Shown: piece by piece, positions 1 to 8,829 of the stretch
Position numbering within the stretch: position 1 is the stretch's first letter
Layout: every line of letters starts with the position of its first letter
NCBI GenBank assembly: GCA_020721085.1
Contig: DYNJ01000004.1
Coordinates: forward strand, 1 to 37,759
Direction of reading: 5' to 3'
DNA length: 37,759 nucleotides
Source of the DNA: Sulfurovum sp.
GTDB taxonomy: Bacteria > Campylobacterota > Campylobacteria > Campylobacterales > Sulfurovaceae
Notes under the pieces: generated by a model
What the model saw: the letters and a program-made list of their open reading frames with translations, nothing else
Told to the model about the DNA's origin: nothing
Database searches by the model: none
Position numbers and translations under genes: made by a program

Positions 1-543
1 GTGCGTGAAAATGAGATGGAGGATTTCTCTGTTTTTCAAAATACGAAGGTTGACCATATTTTGATGCCCTCTCGCATACTCATAGACAAGACTATCAATG
101 CCATCATCAGACCAACTGCAGACACTTTTGCGCGCAATATCCACAAACTCACAGAGCAAGATGCCATCCTTGCCATCAAAACACTTCTTAAGATAGACAA
201 TCAGCCGCTCCTAGAGGAGATCACTGTCTCCAAAAATGAGACCCATGAGATACACAAACGCCTTACCAACAACGAAGAGATTACCCTTGATATCTTCAGA
301 AAATCACTCTCCAATAAACACACATTCAATAATGTTTTCATTTTGATGATTGCCAGAGGCGAGAGCGAAATACTTTTGCCCCAATGGGACGAGCCTCTTT
401 GCGTGGAAGATACGATTTTATTTGGATGTGATCGTAACGCCGATAAAGATATCATGCGCATCGCCAATAATCCATATGAGTTTGAATATGCTTTTTATGG
501 GAGAGAAAAATCAAATATACCGTTTTTTGGCAAAAGATCATAA
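1..543 (+). CDS. C-terminal part of a probable ion-channel/TrkA-C-like protein (5' end outside window)
   Basis: The frame is open from the first base of the window, so the GTG at position 1 is probably an internal codon and the gene 5'-truncated. The 180 visible residues have no signal peptide or membrane segment. The stretch with LLPQWDEPLCVEDTILFGC resembles the end of TrkA-C/RCK ligand-binding domains, where a conserved Asp precedes a hydrophobic strand. In Campylobacterota such domains often end cytoplasmic potassium-channel proteins; this is family knowledge and inference, not a firm match. The gene ends 75 bp before a MotA/TolQ-like gene in the same direction and may share its transcript. 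It could equally be an unrelated conserved cytoplasmic protein. Confidence 0.5.
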   Translation: MRENEMEDFSVFQNTKVDHILMPSRILIDKTINAIIRPTADTFARNIHKLTEQDAILAIKTLLKIDNQPLLEEITVSKNETHEIHKRLTNNEEITLDIFRKSLSNKHTFNNVFILMIARGESEILLPQWDEPLCVEDTILFGCDRNADKDIMRIANNPYEFEYAFYGREKSNIPFFGKRS

Positions 544-618
544 AATCAAATTGTTAAGTAGTTATGCTAAAATACCGTTATTTTCTTGCTGCATATCACA
601 GCAATCGAAGGATTGATT

Positions 619-1740
619 ATGGTTTCAAACGATACATTCAGTGACAAAAACTGCTTACCTAACTTTTTAGTTATATTGATTTTACCTTTTCTTTTCCTCG
701 GCGGTCTTGCGGCAGGATATATTGGTCTAATCCCGCTCAAGGCAGAGATCCATACTTTGGTGATTATCTCTTTGATCTTCGTCGTTTTTGTTTTGTTTGC
801 CAAGCATAATGCAAATTATGCGATCTGTCAAATGCGCGGTTCGTTCGGACGGATGGAGTCCGACCTCCAAGAGGCACTTCGTGACAATGCCTTGACAGTT
901 ATGGGTGAAACCAAATCAACACTTCCCATTAGAGAATTTATCGCTGATTATTATAAAGAGATCAGAAATGACAACTTCGCCAAAATAGCGCCCAGTGTTT
1001 TTCCAATGCTGGGAATATTGGGTACTTTTGTCGCTATTGCCCTTTCGATGCCTGACTTTTCCGTCAAAAATACAGAAGCCCTCGACCGCGAGATCACTAT
1101 TTTGCTCTCCGGGATAGGGACTGCATTTTATGCATCAATCTATGGTATCTTCCTCTCATTGCTTTGGATATTTTTCGAAAAACGAGGCTCAGCCAAAGCA
1201 GACAAGATGATCTATGATCTTGAACGCCTCTATAATAGGCGCATTTGGAAAAATAGCGAACTGATCAAACACGCACATGAGCAAAGCGAACTCAAAGACC
1301 AGCAGATTGTCAAGACACTCAAAGAGACATTTAACCTTGACTTTATCAAAGATCTCAACGAGCAGTATCTCAGACATTACAAAATGATCATCGATGATAC
1401 CACAAACAGCTTTTCCCATTTAAGTAACCATATGCAGCTTGTCTCCAAGGAGCTCAGAGAGACCCTTGCTTCTATCCAAAGCAGAGATGAGAGTATCAAT
1501 GCCGTCGCACATATCAAAGCCAATATCGAAAGTTTCAACCAAAACGCACTCAATCTTCACAAAACTATCGAGCGTTTCGATGACTCCATAGATCATACTT
1601 TTGACAAATTTGATACTGAAATAGCCCAGATCGTTACCAAGCTCGGTGATTTTGCTCTGCTGATCCACGAGCAAAACAAAGAGATCCAGCATAGCCTCGA
1701 CCATCCAAAGCCGGCTCTTCAGACCAAACCGGAAGTTTAG
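619..1740 (+). CDS. MotA/TolQ/ExbB-family proton channel protein
   Basis: Predicted inner-membrane stator of 373 aa. ATG 619 is preferred over the track's TTG at 586 because GAAGGA lies 7 nt upstream. Two hydrophobic helices near residues 15-37 and 44-62 are followed by a cytoplasmic stretch, then the MotA/TolQ pair: PMLGILGTFVAIALSMP (about 126-145) and LLSGIGTAFYASIYGIFLSLLWIFF (about 160-188). The Thr in GILGT matches the channel-lining position of this family. The C-terminal ~180 residues are charged and helical, likely a coiled-coil tail in the cytoplasm. The next gene, one base away, encodes a MotB/OmpA-like partner, so the two probably form a proton-driven complex. It is neither a typical flagellar MotA nor a short ExbB. 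Confidence 0.85.
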   Translation: MVSNDTFSDKNCLPNFLVILILPFLFLGGLAAGYIGLIPLKAEIHTLVIISLIFVVFVLFAKHNANYAICQMRGSFGRMESDLQEALRDNALTVMGETKSTLPIREFIADYYKEIRNDNFAKIAPSVFPMLGILGTFVAIALSMPDFSVKNTEALDREITILLSGIGTAFYASIYGIFLSLLWIFFEKRGSAKADKMIYDLERLYNRRIWKNSELIKHAHEQSELKDQQIVKTLKETFNLDFIKDLNEQYLRHYKMIIDDTTNSFSHLSNHMQLVSKELRETLASIQSRDESINAVAHIKANIESFNQNALNLHKTIERFDDSIDHTFDKFDTEIAQIVTKLGDFALLIHEQNKEIQHSLDHPKPALQTKPEV

Positions 1741-1741
1741 A

Positions 1742-2812
1742 ATGTTTAGAGAAAAATCAACTCAAGAGGAGAGCAACTTTTGGATATCATATGCGGATCT
1801 GATGGCTGGGTTGCTTTTCGTCTTTATCCTTCTCGTAGGCGCTATCGTCTCCAAGTCGATCATCCTCAAGCTTGATCTGCATGCCAAAGAGTTTAAACTT
1901 TCACAAACAGAAAAAGATTTGATCAGCAAGCAGGAAAAGCTTGTGCTGCTGACTTCTGATATTGAAAATAAAAAAAGCAAACTGATCCTTAGAGATGATG
2001 AGATCAAAAAGCTCAACAAGCTTCTCTTGGAGATCAATACAAAAAACGATCAGCTCAACGGCAAAATCGTGATTGTGCAAAATCTATTGGATACCGAGAA
2101 AAGCAAAAATATCAAAAATGAAAAATCACTCAGAGATTATCAAGACAAAGTGGTCATCCTTTCAAATCAACTTACCGATACCAACAGCACCCTTAAGCTT
2201 AAAGACGAGGAGCTGCTCAAACTGCTAAATGCGCTTGACGAAAAAGAGACGCAGTATGACAAAATCGTAGCAGCTCTTCAAAAACAAAAAGCACAGATAA
2301 AAAGTCTCACAGGTATCAAGATCAAAGTCATTGCTATGCTTAAAGATGAGCTTGGTGACAAGATCACCATCGATCCAAAAAGCGGTTCGCTCAAGTTTTC
2401 CTCCAATATTCTTTTTGATGTGAGTAGCGCAGAGCTCAAAGAAGAGGCGAAAACAGAGCTTAAAACGGCATTTGAGGAGTATATTGGAGCTCTCGTCACC
2501 AATGACTTTATCAAGCCTCATCTTGACAAGATCGTGATCGAAGGGCATACTGACAGCGATGGCGGATATCTGTACAATCTAGACCTCTCTCAGAAACGGG
2601 CATTTGCCGTGATGAACTATCTGCTTACTCTGGATCTGATCGAAAAGTACAATATCAAGCCGCTTATGACTGCGAGCGGACGAGCCTTTATCGATGCTAT
2701 TCAAACCAATGGAATAGAAGACAAAAATGCTTCACGAAGGATAGAAATCCAGTTTAGGCTGAAAAATGACGATGCGATGCATGAGATAGAAAAGGTGCTT
2801 GATGCGCAGTGA
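1742..2812 (+). CDS. OmpA/MotB-like peptidoglycan-binding partner of the proton channel
   Basis: A 356-aa protein with a single N-terminal membrane helix that carries the MotB-type signature WISYADLMAGLLFVF; Asp19 corresponds to the proton-binding Asp of MotB. Residues about 45-200 are a long heptad-rich Lys/Glu/Leu coiled coil, which flagellar MotB lacks at this size. The C-terminal third is an OmpA domain, recognisable by IEGHTDSDGGYLYNLDLSQKRA and NASRRIEIQF, predicted to bind peptidoglycan in the periplasm. It begins one base after the MotA/TolQ-like gene, implying co-translation and complex formation. The coiled coil could span the periplasm to the wall. A generic OmpA annotation would miss the conserved MotB plug/TM segment. 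Confidence 0.87.
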   Translation: MFREKSTQEESNFWISYADLMAGLLFVFILLVGAIVSKSIILKLDLHAKEFKLSQTEKDLISKQEKLVLLTSDIENKKSKLILRDDEIKKLNKLLLEINTKNDQLNGKIVIVQNLLDTEKSKNIKNEKSLRDYQDKVVILSNQLTDTNSTLKLKDEELLKLLNALDEKETQYDKIVAALQKQKAQIKSLTGIKIKVIAMLKDELGDKITIDPKSGSLKFSSNILFDVSSAELKEEAKTELKTAFEEYIGALVTNDFIKPHLDKIVIEGHTDSDGGYLYNLDLSQKRAFAVMNYLLTLDLIEKYNIKPLMTASGRAFIDAIQTNGIEDKNASRRIEIQFRLKNDDAMHEIEKVLDAQ

Positions 2813-2966
2813 TTTCAAACCCAGCAAGATCAAAAGCGCCAAACAAAATCTTGCCAAAAATCTAGAGATTGCACGCGGAAGGCGCAAGACGATCGTTCCG
2901 GAAGAGCCGCCAAAACCATCATATTGGGATAGATTTAAACAAAAAATATCAGGCTTTTTCAAATAG
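2802..2966 (+). CDS. Small basic protein coupled to the MotB/OmpA-like gene (54 aa)
   Basis: This ORF is below the track's size limit. ATG 2802 overlaps the end of the OmpA-like gene by 11 nt in another frame, and the ORF runs 54 codons to TAG. The product is strongly basic (MRSDFKPSKIKSAKQN start), has a PEEPPKP linker and ends in YWDRFKQKISGFFK, which could form a short amphipathic helix. No known family is recognised. The overlap suggests translational coupling and a possible accessory role with the motor-like pair. There is no independent Shine-Dalgarno, so coding status rests on the overlap, frame length and composition. Confidence 0.5.
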   Translation: MRSDFKPSKIKSAKQNLAKNLEIARGRRKTIVPEEPPKPSYWDRFKQKISGFFK

Positions 2967-3000
2967 ATAAAAATATTGCTCAATGTTTCACGGCCTGTGA

Positions 3001-3019
3001 TATAATAATAAAAAAGGAG
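3001..3019 (+). promoter_or_regulatory. -10 box and RBS of the Tyr-rich lipoprotein gene
   Basis: A perfect TATAAT at 3001-3006 follows AT-rich DNA, and AAGGAG sits just before the ATG at 3025. This predicts a very short leader of about 12 nt. Campylobacterota promoters commonly show a strong -10 and a weak -35, as here. Confidence 0.5.
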
Positions 3020-3024
3020 TTGTA

Positions 3025-3468
3025 ATGATTAAAAAAATCAAATACCTTGGGGCTGTTGCGGCGCTCTCTTCTGCTTTATTGATGACGGGATGTACGCCGG
3101 AAGAGCAGGCTTTGGCAACAGGCGCAATAGTAGGAGCTACAGCAGGCGCTGCGATGGCTTCTGCTTACAGTTATCCATACTATTATGACAGACCATATTA
3201 TTATTATGGCGGCAGGTATTATTACGGCGGATATTATCGCGACGGATATTACTTTTATAATGGTCGTCGATACTATAATGGACACTATTACACCAACAAC
3301 TATCGCTACTATAATGGGCGAAGATACAACGCATATGACGGGCGGTATGGCTACTATAAAAACAGACACAGTTATGAAAGTCGCCATAAATACAATTCAA
3401 GAAACTATGACAGATCAAGAAATTACGATAGATCATATCAGCATGACAGGCATAGATACTATCGTTAG
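3025..3468 (+). CDS. Tyr/Gly/Arg-rich surface or periplasmic lipoprotein
   Basis: A 147-aa protein with a lipoprotein signal peptide and lipobox LMTGC (Cys23). A short Gly/Ala-rich segment (GAIVGATAGAAMASA) resembling glycine-zipper sequences follows, then about 100 residues dominated by Tyr, Arg, Asn and Gly with recurring YYNGRRY/YYNGHYY-like units. The C-terminus becomes Arg/Ser/Asp/His-rich (RNYDRS twice). There is no catalytic motif. It may be a surface adhesin-like or matrix protein, or a substrate of oxidative Tyr cross-linking; these are guesses. It has its own promoter and ends 17 bp from a convergent gene. Open frames on the other strand and frames here are composition artefacts. 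Confidence 0.8.
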   Translation: MIKKIKYLGAVAALSSALLMTGCTPEEQALATGAIVGATAGAAMASAYSYPYYYDRPYYYYGGRYYYGGYYRDGYYFYNGRRYYNGHYYTNNYRYYNGRRYNAYDGRYGYYKNRHSYESRHKYNSRNYDRSRNYDRSYQHDRHRYYR

Positions 3469-3485
3469 AAGCGATATACAGTGTC

Positions 3486-3875
3486 TTAATGCTGCATAAA
3501 AGTTGCAAGCCGGTTTTTCAGCTGTTCTACAAAGAGTTCAAAAGAGGGAAGGGTAAGATCGGCTTCTCTTTGCCGTACTCCCCACATCGGTTCGGGAAAA
3601 TAGCTATCAGAATCAAAGCGTGCCATGATATGCCAATGCAGATGAGGCAGGTGGTTGCCAAATGATGCGATATTGATTTTTACGGGTCTGAAATAGACAA
3701 TCATCTCTTTTTCGATCAGATCAAGCAGTTCATAAATCTCTGTTTTTATCTCAGATGGCGCTTCACTCATTTCTCGGTAAGGATATTGGGTAAAGATCTT
3801 GAGCCAAGGGATCTCACTTTCGTGGATTTCGATCCTCACAGCCTTGTCTTCCCAGACAATCATATTTTTATCCAT
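3486..3875 (-). CDS. HIT-family nucleotide hydrolase/transferase-like protein
   Basis: A 129-aa protein with the histidine-triad motif in PHLHWHIMAR (HxHxH), which in HIT proteins carries the catalytic His for hydrolysing or transferring nucleotidyl groups, for example from Ap4A-type dinucleotides or AMP conjugates. The surrounding NHLPHLHWH and downstream acidic/aromatic residues fit a small cytoplasmic HIT protein; substrate cannot be told from sequence. Its ATG shares one base with the stop codon of the TsaC-like gene (TGATG), so it is the last gene of the carB-tsaC-HIT string. Confidence 0.85.
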   Translation of the reverse strand: MDKNMIVWEDKAVRIEIHESEIPWLKIFTQYPYREMSEAPSEIKTEIYELLDLIEKEMIVYFRPVKINIASFGNHLPHLHWHIMARFDSDSYFPEPMWGVRQREADLTLPSFELFVEQLKNRLATFMQH

Positions 3876-4327
3876 CAGCGAATCCTTTTTGCTCTGATAT
3901 TATTTAATCTGACTATCTTTGATGCCTCTTTATCATCCGCTTTGATGGGAAATCGCACTACCACATCGGCTTCATTTCTGGCGAATGTCTCATCGTATCT
4001 CTGTCCGCTTAGATTGGCGGAAGTAGTGTATGCCCAGTCTAGTTTGCCGATGAGATGAGCGTGGGGTGTGTGTTTGATGATACGGAAAGAATTGCCGTCC
4101 GGTACGATAAATGTAGTTCTTTGTGCTCTTCTGATGAGGTTATGGTGCATTAGAGGCACCCTGGTAAAAGATCTGAGTTTTTGAAGCGAAGGAATCGCTT
4201 TGATATAGTGCTTGTTAGGCGGGCGTTCTTTGATACGGCTTAGTTGTGCAGCGTCTTGTGAGATGAAACCGATTGTTGTATCGGTAGGGGTCAGATATAC
4301 TAAACTTTTATCTCCAAAAATTGACAT
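3875..4327 (-). CDS. Sua5/YciO/YrdC-family protein, putative L-threonylcarbamoyladenylate synthase (short)
   Basis: The YrdC/TsaC fold makes threonylcarbamoyl-AMP from Thr, bicarbonate and ATP for t6A37 tRNA modification. The N-terminus has the substrate-loop signature PTDTTIGF, followed by a basic ERPPNKHYIK region and the C-terminal YTTSANLSG motif typical of the family. At 150 aa it is shorter than most TsaC proteins (about 185-210 aa). It starts 12 bp after carB and overlaps the HIT gene by one base. Because carB consumes bicarbonate and ATP to make carbamoyl phosphate, the grouping is chemically suggestive, but no direct functional link is shown. It could be a YciO-like paralogue rather than the essential TsaC. 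Confidence 0.8.
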   Translation of the reverse strand: MSIFGDKSLVYLTPTDTTIGFISQDAAQLSRIKERPPNKHYIKAIPSLQKLRSFTRVPLMHHNLIRRAQRTTFIVPDGNSFRIIKHTPHAHLIGKLDWAYTTSANLSGQRYDETFARNEADVVVRFPIKADDKEASKIVRLNNIRAKRIR

Positions 4328-4339
4328 AAGACCGAACGA

Positions 4340-7300
4340 TCACACATTTGTCACAAGAAGATAATCTTGCAGCGCCTTCGGACCAAGATCTCCTCCGGTA
4401 GTTTTGAGTTCTTTGATCGCCAACGCTGTTACTCTGGCTGCCGCTATAGTAGTGAAATATGCCACATTATTGCTCAGAACTGATTGTCTGATAGTTTTGG
4501 CATCATCCTTACTCGCTTTATTGTCACTCGTATTGATCGCCAGTGCGATCTCTTCGTTTCGTATCATATCATCTATATTCGGTCGCCCTTGGGAGACTTT
4601 GAAGACTTTTTCGGATGCTACTCCGGCAGCCTCTAGTGCAGCATGCGTACCGGATGTCGCAACAAGTTCAAATCCAAGCTCTGCGAACATACTGCCGATT
4701 TCGCCTGCAAATGGCTTGTCGGCCTCTGTGAGCGATAAAAAGAGTTTGCCGCCAAGCGGAATATTGTTTTTGCTGGCAAACTGACTTTTGGCAAAGCTCA
4801 TACCGAAATTATCAGAGATACCCATGACTTCACCGGTTGATTTCATCTCTGGTCCCAAGATCAGATCTGATCCGGGAAGTTTATTGAACGGAAATACAGC
4901 TTCTTTGACAGCTATATGATTTTTGAGATTTGGCTCCATGATCGGCTTGTCGAAGTTGACCACATCAAATGAATCATAGAACTTAAGAGCCTCTTTGAGA
5001 TCGCCTTGTATCATGACTCTCGTAGCCACCTTCGCCAAAGGCACACCAGTCGCCTTGCTGACAAACGGTACCGTTCTTGAGGCTCTTGGATTGACCTCGA
5101 TCAGATAGATTTCACCCTTGTGGATGGCAAACTGGATATTAAGAAGTCCAACTACGCCGAGCCCCAGCGCGATGGCCGCAGTTTGCTCCTTGACTTGCTC
5201 TTGAAGCAGCTCCGAGATGGAAACCGGGGGGAGTGAACAGGCGCTGTCTCCCGAGTGAATTCCTGCCTCTTCGATATGCTGCATCACGGCACCGACATAG
5301 ACATCTTTGCCATCCGTGATAGCATCTACATCAAGCTCTATGGCGCTGTCAAGAAACTTATCGATCAGCACAGGTGCATTATGGGAGACGCTGACTGCTT
5401 CATCCATATACTCTTTGAGCTCTGCATCGTTGTAAACTGTACGCATACCGCGTCCGCCCAGAACGAAACTGGGGCGCACCAGTACGGGATAACCTATCTT
5501 GTTAGCGATACCTATCGCCTCTTCTTTGGCAAAAGCTGTACCGTTGTTAGGCTGCTTGAGTCCTAGTTGATTGATGAAGTTCGAAAATTGTTCTCTGTCT
5601 TCGGCTAAGTCGATCACTTTTGCTGATGTACCGGATATTTTTGCACCGATCGCGGTAAGTTTTTTGGCAAGTTTCAATGGTGTCTGTCCGCCGAAATGCA
5701 CTATCACCCCATCTGGATTTTCGACTTCGATCACATTGCGTACATGCTCAAAATCGATCGGTTCAAAATAGAGTATATCACTGGTATCATAGTCTGTCGA
5801 GACAGTTTCAGGGTTGCAGTTGTACATGATTGATTTGATGCCCATCTCTCCAAGAGCAAATGCCGCGTGTACACAGCAGTAGTCAAATTCAATCCCCTGT
5901 CCGATTCTGTTGGGTCCTCCGCCGATGACAAGCACTTTTTTGTCTTTTGAGACGATCGGTTCATTTTTGGGCAGTATTGTGATATTCGTCGTCGAATAAA
6001 GATATGGGGTCAAAGCTTTGTATTCGGCCGCACAGGTATCAACTTCGTTGTATTCTAGCTGGATATTAAGCTTCGCTCGTGCGTTATAGATGTCGTTTTC
6101 GTTGAGTTCCAATCCCTCTGTTTCATTGATCACCTCTGCGATCATCGCATCAGAAAATCCTTCACTTTTTATTTTTCTTAACATTGCTGCATCTTTGAGC
6201 AGTGTTAGATTCATCGCTTTTTCGCTCTCGCAAAGCTCTTCTATCTGATAGAGAAACCATCGATCAATTTTGCAAAGAGCATAGATTTCATCGACGCTCA
6301 TCCCTCGTCTCAATGCTTCAAAAACATATAAAATTCGTTTTTCATTGGGGCGTCTGATTTCACGTACAAGTTCGTCGCTGTCGCATTTGACTCTATCAAA
6401 GCCTATCAGCCCCGTTTCGAGCGAACAAAGCGCTTTTTGGAACGACTCTTTAAAGGTGCGGCCGATGCTCATCACCTCTCCGACACTTTTCATGGCGGTC
6501 GTCAATGTTGAGTTTGCCATCGGAAATTTTTCGAATGTAAAACGGGGGATTTTGGTGACTATGTAGTCTATGACAGGTTCGAAACTGGCAGGGGTGCCGG
6601 TGATATCATTGGTGATCTCATCTAGCGTAAAGCCTACTGCCAAAAGCGTTGCTACTTTGGCGATAGGATAGCCGGTAGCCTTCGAAGCCAAGGCTGATGA
6701 GCGGCTTACTCTGGGATTCATTTCAATGACGATCATGCGGCCGGTGTCGGGATTGATCGAAAATTGTACATTGGATCCGCCCGTATCCACGCCGACTTCA
6801 CGCAAAATACTAAAAGAGGCATCTCTCATATGTTGATACTCTTTGTCTGTCAGGGTAAGCGCAGGCGCTATCGTAATACTATCGCCCGTATGGACACCCA
6901 TTGGATCTAGGTTTTCGATAGAACAGACGATGATGCAGTTGTCTTCTTTGTCCCTGATCACCTCCATTTCATACTCTTTCCAGCCAAGAAGTGACTCTTC
7001 GATCAAAATCTCCCTGATAGGACTTGCCTCCAGGCCGCCCTTGACGATATCCTTGAACTCATCTAAATTGTACGCCACGCCTGAGCCCCCGCCGGCCAGT
7101 GTATAAGAGGCACGGATTATCAGAGGAAATCCTATCTTTTTGGACGCATCAAGAGCCTCTTCCATCGTATAGGCATATTGCGAAACGGGAAGATCCATAC
7201 CGATCTTGATCATTGCTTCTTTAAATGCCTGCCGATCCTCTCCCTTTTTGATGGCTTCCGGTCTGGCACCCAGAAACTCTATGCCGTGAAGCATGCCTTT

Positions 7301-7612
7301 TTCGTGCATACTCATTGCCACATTGAGCGCTGTTTGTCCGCCCATAGTCGGCAAAATGGCGTCAACATTCTCCATGCGTATGATCTTGGCGATCACCTCT
7401 TCCGTGATGGGCTCGATATAGGTTCGGTGCGCAAACTCGGGATCGGTCATGATTGTCGCCGGATTTGAGTTGATAAGTACAACTCTATATCCGAGCTCTT
7501 TGAGTGTTTTTGCAGCCTGAGTGCCTGAATAGTCAAATTCGCAAGCTTGTCCGATCACGATCGGTCCTGATCCGATAAGCAGAATTGTTTTGATATCTTC
7601 GCGTTTTGGCAT
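4340..7612 (-). CDS. carB: Carbamoyl-phosphate synthase large subunit
   Basis: CarB uses glutamine-derived ammonia, bicarbonate and two ATP to make carbamoyl phosphate for arginine and pyrimidine synthesis. The 1090 aa match the usual ~1075-aa length and the internal duplication: [23 protein letters not shown] opens the first ATP-grasp half and [24 protein letters not shown] the second near residue 560. ATP-grasp glycine loops GGGSGVAYN and GGRGMRTVY are present, as are the metal/ATP motifs [19 protein letters not shown] and [19 protein letters not shown]. The C-terminal ~140 residues form the MGS-like allosteric domain ([16 protein letters not shown]). The small subunit carA is not in the window. 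A TATAAT lies about 30 bp before the start, inside an otherwise co-directional block. Confidence 0.98.
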   Translation of the reverse strand: MPKREDIKTILLIGSGPIVIGQACEFDYSGTQAAKTLKELGYRVVLINSNPATIMTDPEFAHRTYIEPITEEVIAKIIRMENVDAILPTMGGQTALNVAMSMHEKGMLHGIEFLGARPEAIKKGEDRQAFKEAMIKIGMDLPVSQYAYTMEEALDASKKIGFPLIIRASYTLAGGGSGVAYNLDEFKDIVKGGLEASPIREILIEESLLGWKEYEMEVIRDKEDNCIIVCSIENLDPMGVHTGDSITIAPALTLTDKEYQHMRDASFSILREVGVDTGGSNVQFSINPDTGRMIVIEMNPRVSRSSALASKATGYPIAKVATLLAVGFTLDEITNDITGTPASFEPVIDYIVTKIPRFTFEKFPMANSTLTTAMKSVGEVMSIGRTFKESFQKALCSLETGLIGFDRVKCDSDELVREIRRPNEKRILYVFEALRRGMSVDEIYALCKIDRWFLYQIEELCESEKAMNLTLLKDAAMLRKIKSEGFSDAMIAEVINETEGLELNENDIYNARAKLNIQLEYNEVDTCAAEYKALTPYLYSTTNITILPKNEPIVSKDKKVLVIGGGPNRIGQGIEFDYCCVHAAFALGEMGIKSIMYNCNPETVSTDYDTSDILYFEPIDFEHVRNVIEVENPDGVIVHFGGQTPLKLAKKLTAIGAKISGTSAKVIDLAEDREQFSNFINQLGLKQPNNGTAFAKEEAIGIANKIGYPVLVRPSFVLGGRGMRTVYNDAELKEYMDEAVSVSHNAPVLIDKFLDSAIELDVDAITDGKDVYVGAVMQHIEEAGIHSGDSACSLPPVSISELLQEQVKEQTAAIALGLGVVGLLNIQFAIHKGEIYLIEVNPRASRTVPFVSKATGVPLAKVATRVMIQGDLKEALKFYDSFDVVNFDKPIMEPNLKNHIAVKEAVFPFNKLPGSDLILGPEMKSTGEVMGISDNFGMSFAKSQFASKNNIPLGGKLFLSLTEADKPFAGEIGSMFAELGFELVATSGTHAALEAAGVASEKVFKVSQGRPNIDDMIRNEEIALAINTSDNKASKDDAKTIRQSVLSNNVAYFTTIAAARVTALAIKELKTTGGDLGPKALQDYLLVTNV

Positions 7613-7639
7613 GGAGGGTACCCTTATTTTTAGTTGGAT

Positions 7640-7645
7640 ATTATA
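7640..7645 (-). promoter_or_regulatory. Predicted -10 box upstream of carB
   Basis: On the minus strand the mreC-carB gap reads GAGTATAATATCC, placing TATAAT about 28 nt before the carB ATG, with AAGGG as a likely RBS. This suggests carB can be transcribed independently of the upstream fabZ-mreC block. Confidence 0.45.
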
Positions 7646-7713
7646 CTCAATGATTGGTCAAAAAGCTCTTAACGGCAATACAGCTCTTGTCGCCGCCCAA
7701 TTTAGCATCTATT

Positions 7714-8829
7714 TTAGAATATATCTAGATTGTCAGCTTTCGGTTTTGACGGCGCTTTCGGTTTTGACGGCGCTTTTGGTTTTTTAGGCTTTCTTGATAT
7801 CTGCTCTTCTAAAGGTGTTTCAAGCTTTGCCGGATCAACCTCTTCAGCGCGTGTCTGCTCAACTGCTTGAGACTCTGGCGGAAGCACTGACGGTACGCTG
7901 GAAACCGATGGATCCTCCAAGCTGCTGCTCAATGAGCTGTTTTGATCGGACTTGTGCGTGAGATTGGTATCTGTAAGTGTTTTGTTATGATCCGGCTGCG
8001 CCAAAGTTATGTTGCTGTCCTTGATGACTGTGCCGTCAAATTCAGATGCCAGCGTCACAGACGGATCGACGATCAGATAGAAAAAATTTGGATGAAGGAT
8101 ATCAGCATATGTTTTGATATGCGCTACTTTATAGCTATTTTCAACATCCACGCTCTGCACCAAACCTACGGGAATACCTGCAAAAAATATCCCGTCAAGC
8201 CCGCTTGTTACTACTTCGTCTCCCTGTTTTATCTGCGCCCATTTCGGGATGAACTTGATAAGCATCTCGTTCGTGTTTGTTCCGATAGCAATACCAGGTG
8301 CACGCTTTGGGCCGACAAAGATCGAAAAACGGCACAAATCATTGGAGGTGAGGGCGGCATATATGTTGTGGTTGCGTATCTGCGCTACTCCGGCAGCCAG
8401 ATTGCCTTGTATCAAGCCATAAAGCCTATCTTCTTTTCCGTGAAGAGTTGTAGGTTTTGTCAGGATAAGCTGGCTAAAGCTGTTTAGCTTGGCATAAGAT
8501 ATCGTCTGGACGATCTCAATACTTTTATTGGGGATTCGTTCAAGGGATGGTATCTTGGTATAGAGATCTTTGACTTGCTGGATATAATGCTTTTGTTCCA
8601 AAAGGCGCTTACGAAGGTATTTGTTCTCTCTATTAAGCTCTTGGATATGCTCTTTTTGATAGAGATAGCTTTGGCTTTTGTCTTCCACTTTTTGGGTTAT
8701 ATTGGTGTATATTTGTTTGATCGGATTGACGATAGAGAGCAGGGCGTCAGCGACCCTGTCGTCTTTTCTCGTGACTATGATAGTCAGAAAAAGCAAAAGC
8801 GCGATAACGATAAGGATTCTACTCTTCAT
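7714..8829 (-). CDS. mreC: Rod shape-determining protein MreC
   Basis: MreC is the bitopic membrane/periplasmic scaffold of the elongasome that links MreB to peptidoglycan synthases. The N-terminal helix (about residues 3-20, ILIVIALLLFLTIIV) anchors it, a coiled coil follows (about 60-100), then the beta-rich MreC core with GLDGIFFAGIPVGLV. The last ~100 residues are a low-complexity tail rich in Ser, Pro, Glu and Lys that ends in two KAPSKP units; this makes it longer (371 aa) than many MreC proteins. The ATG overlaps the end of mreB by 11 nt, so the two are coupled. MreD is not seen next to it, unlike in Gammaproteobacteria. Confidence 0.93.
   Translation of the reverse strand: MKSRILIVIALLLFLTIIVTRKDDRVADALLSIVNPIKQIYTNITQKVEDKSQSYLYQKEHIQELNRENKYLRKRLLEQKHYIQQVKDLYTKIPSLERIPNKSIEIVQTISYAKLNSFSQLILTKPTTLHGKEDRLYGLIQGNLAAGVAQIRNHNIYAALTSNDLCRFSIFVGPKRAPGIAIGTNTNEMLIKFIPKWAQIKQGDEVVTSGLDGIFFAGIPVGLVQSVDVENSYKVAHIKTYADILHPNFFYLIVDPSVTLASEFDGTVIKDSNITLAQPDHNKTLTDTNLTHKSDQNSSLSSSLEDPSVSSVPSVLPPESQAVEQTRAEEVDPAKLETPLEEQISRKPKKPKAPSKPKAPSKPKADNLDIF
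7741..7776 (-). repeat. 18-bp tandem repeat in the mreC 3' end
   Basis: CGGTTTTGACGGCGCTTT occurs twice head-to-tail with no mismatch, followed by a partial third unit. On the coding strand it encodes the KAPSKP units near the MreC C-terminus. Being a multiple of three, copy-number change would alter tail length without frameshift. Confidence 0.85.

Noticed and set aside
586-618. TTG start for the MotA/TolQ-like gene given in the track
   Set aside because: The ATG at 619 has GAAGGA at ideal spacing and the extra 11 residues add nothing recognisable.
619-2966. Complete Zorya defence system
   Set aside because: Only a MotAB-like pair is present; no ZorC, ZorD or ZorE-like gene follows, and the OmpA-like protein has a long coiled coil unlike typical ZorB.
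3076-3508. ORFs of 103-123 aa opposite and across the Tyr-rich lipoprotein gene
   Set aside because: Low-complexity TAT/TAC-rich DNA keeps several frames open; the translations are Ile/Val/Ser or His/Cys-rich with no features.
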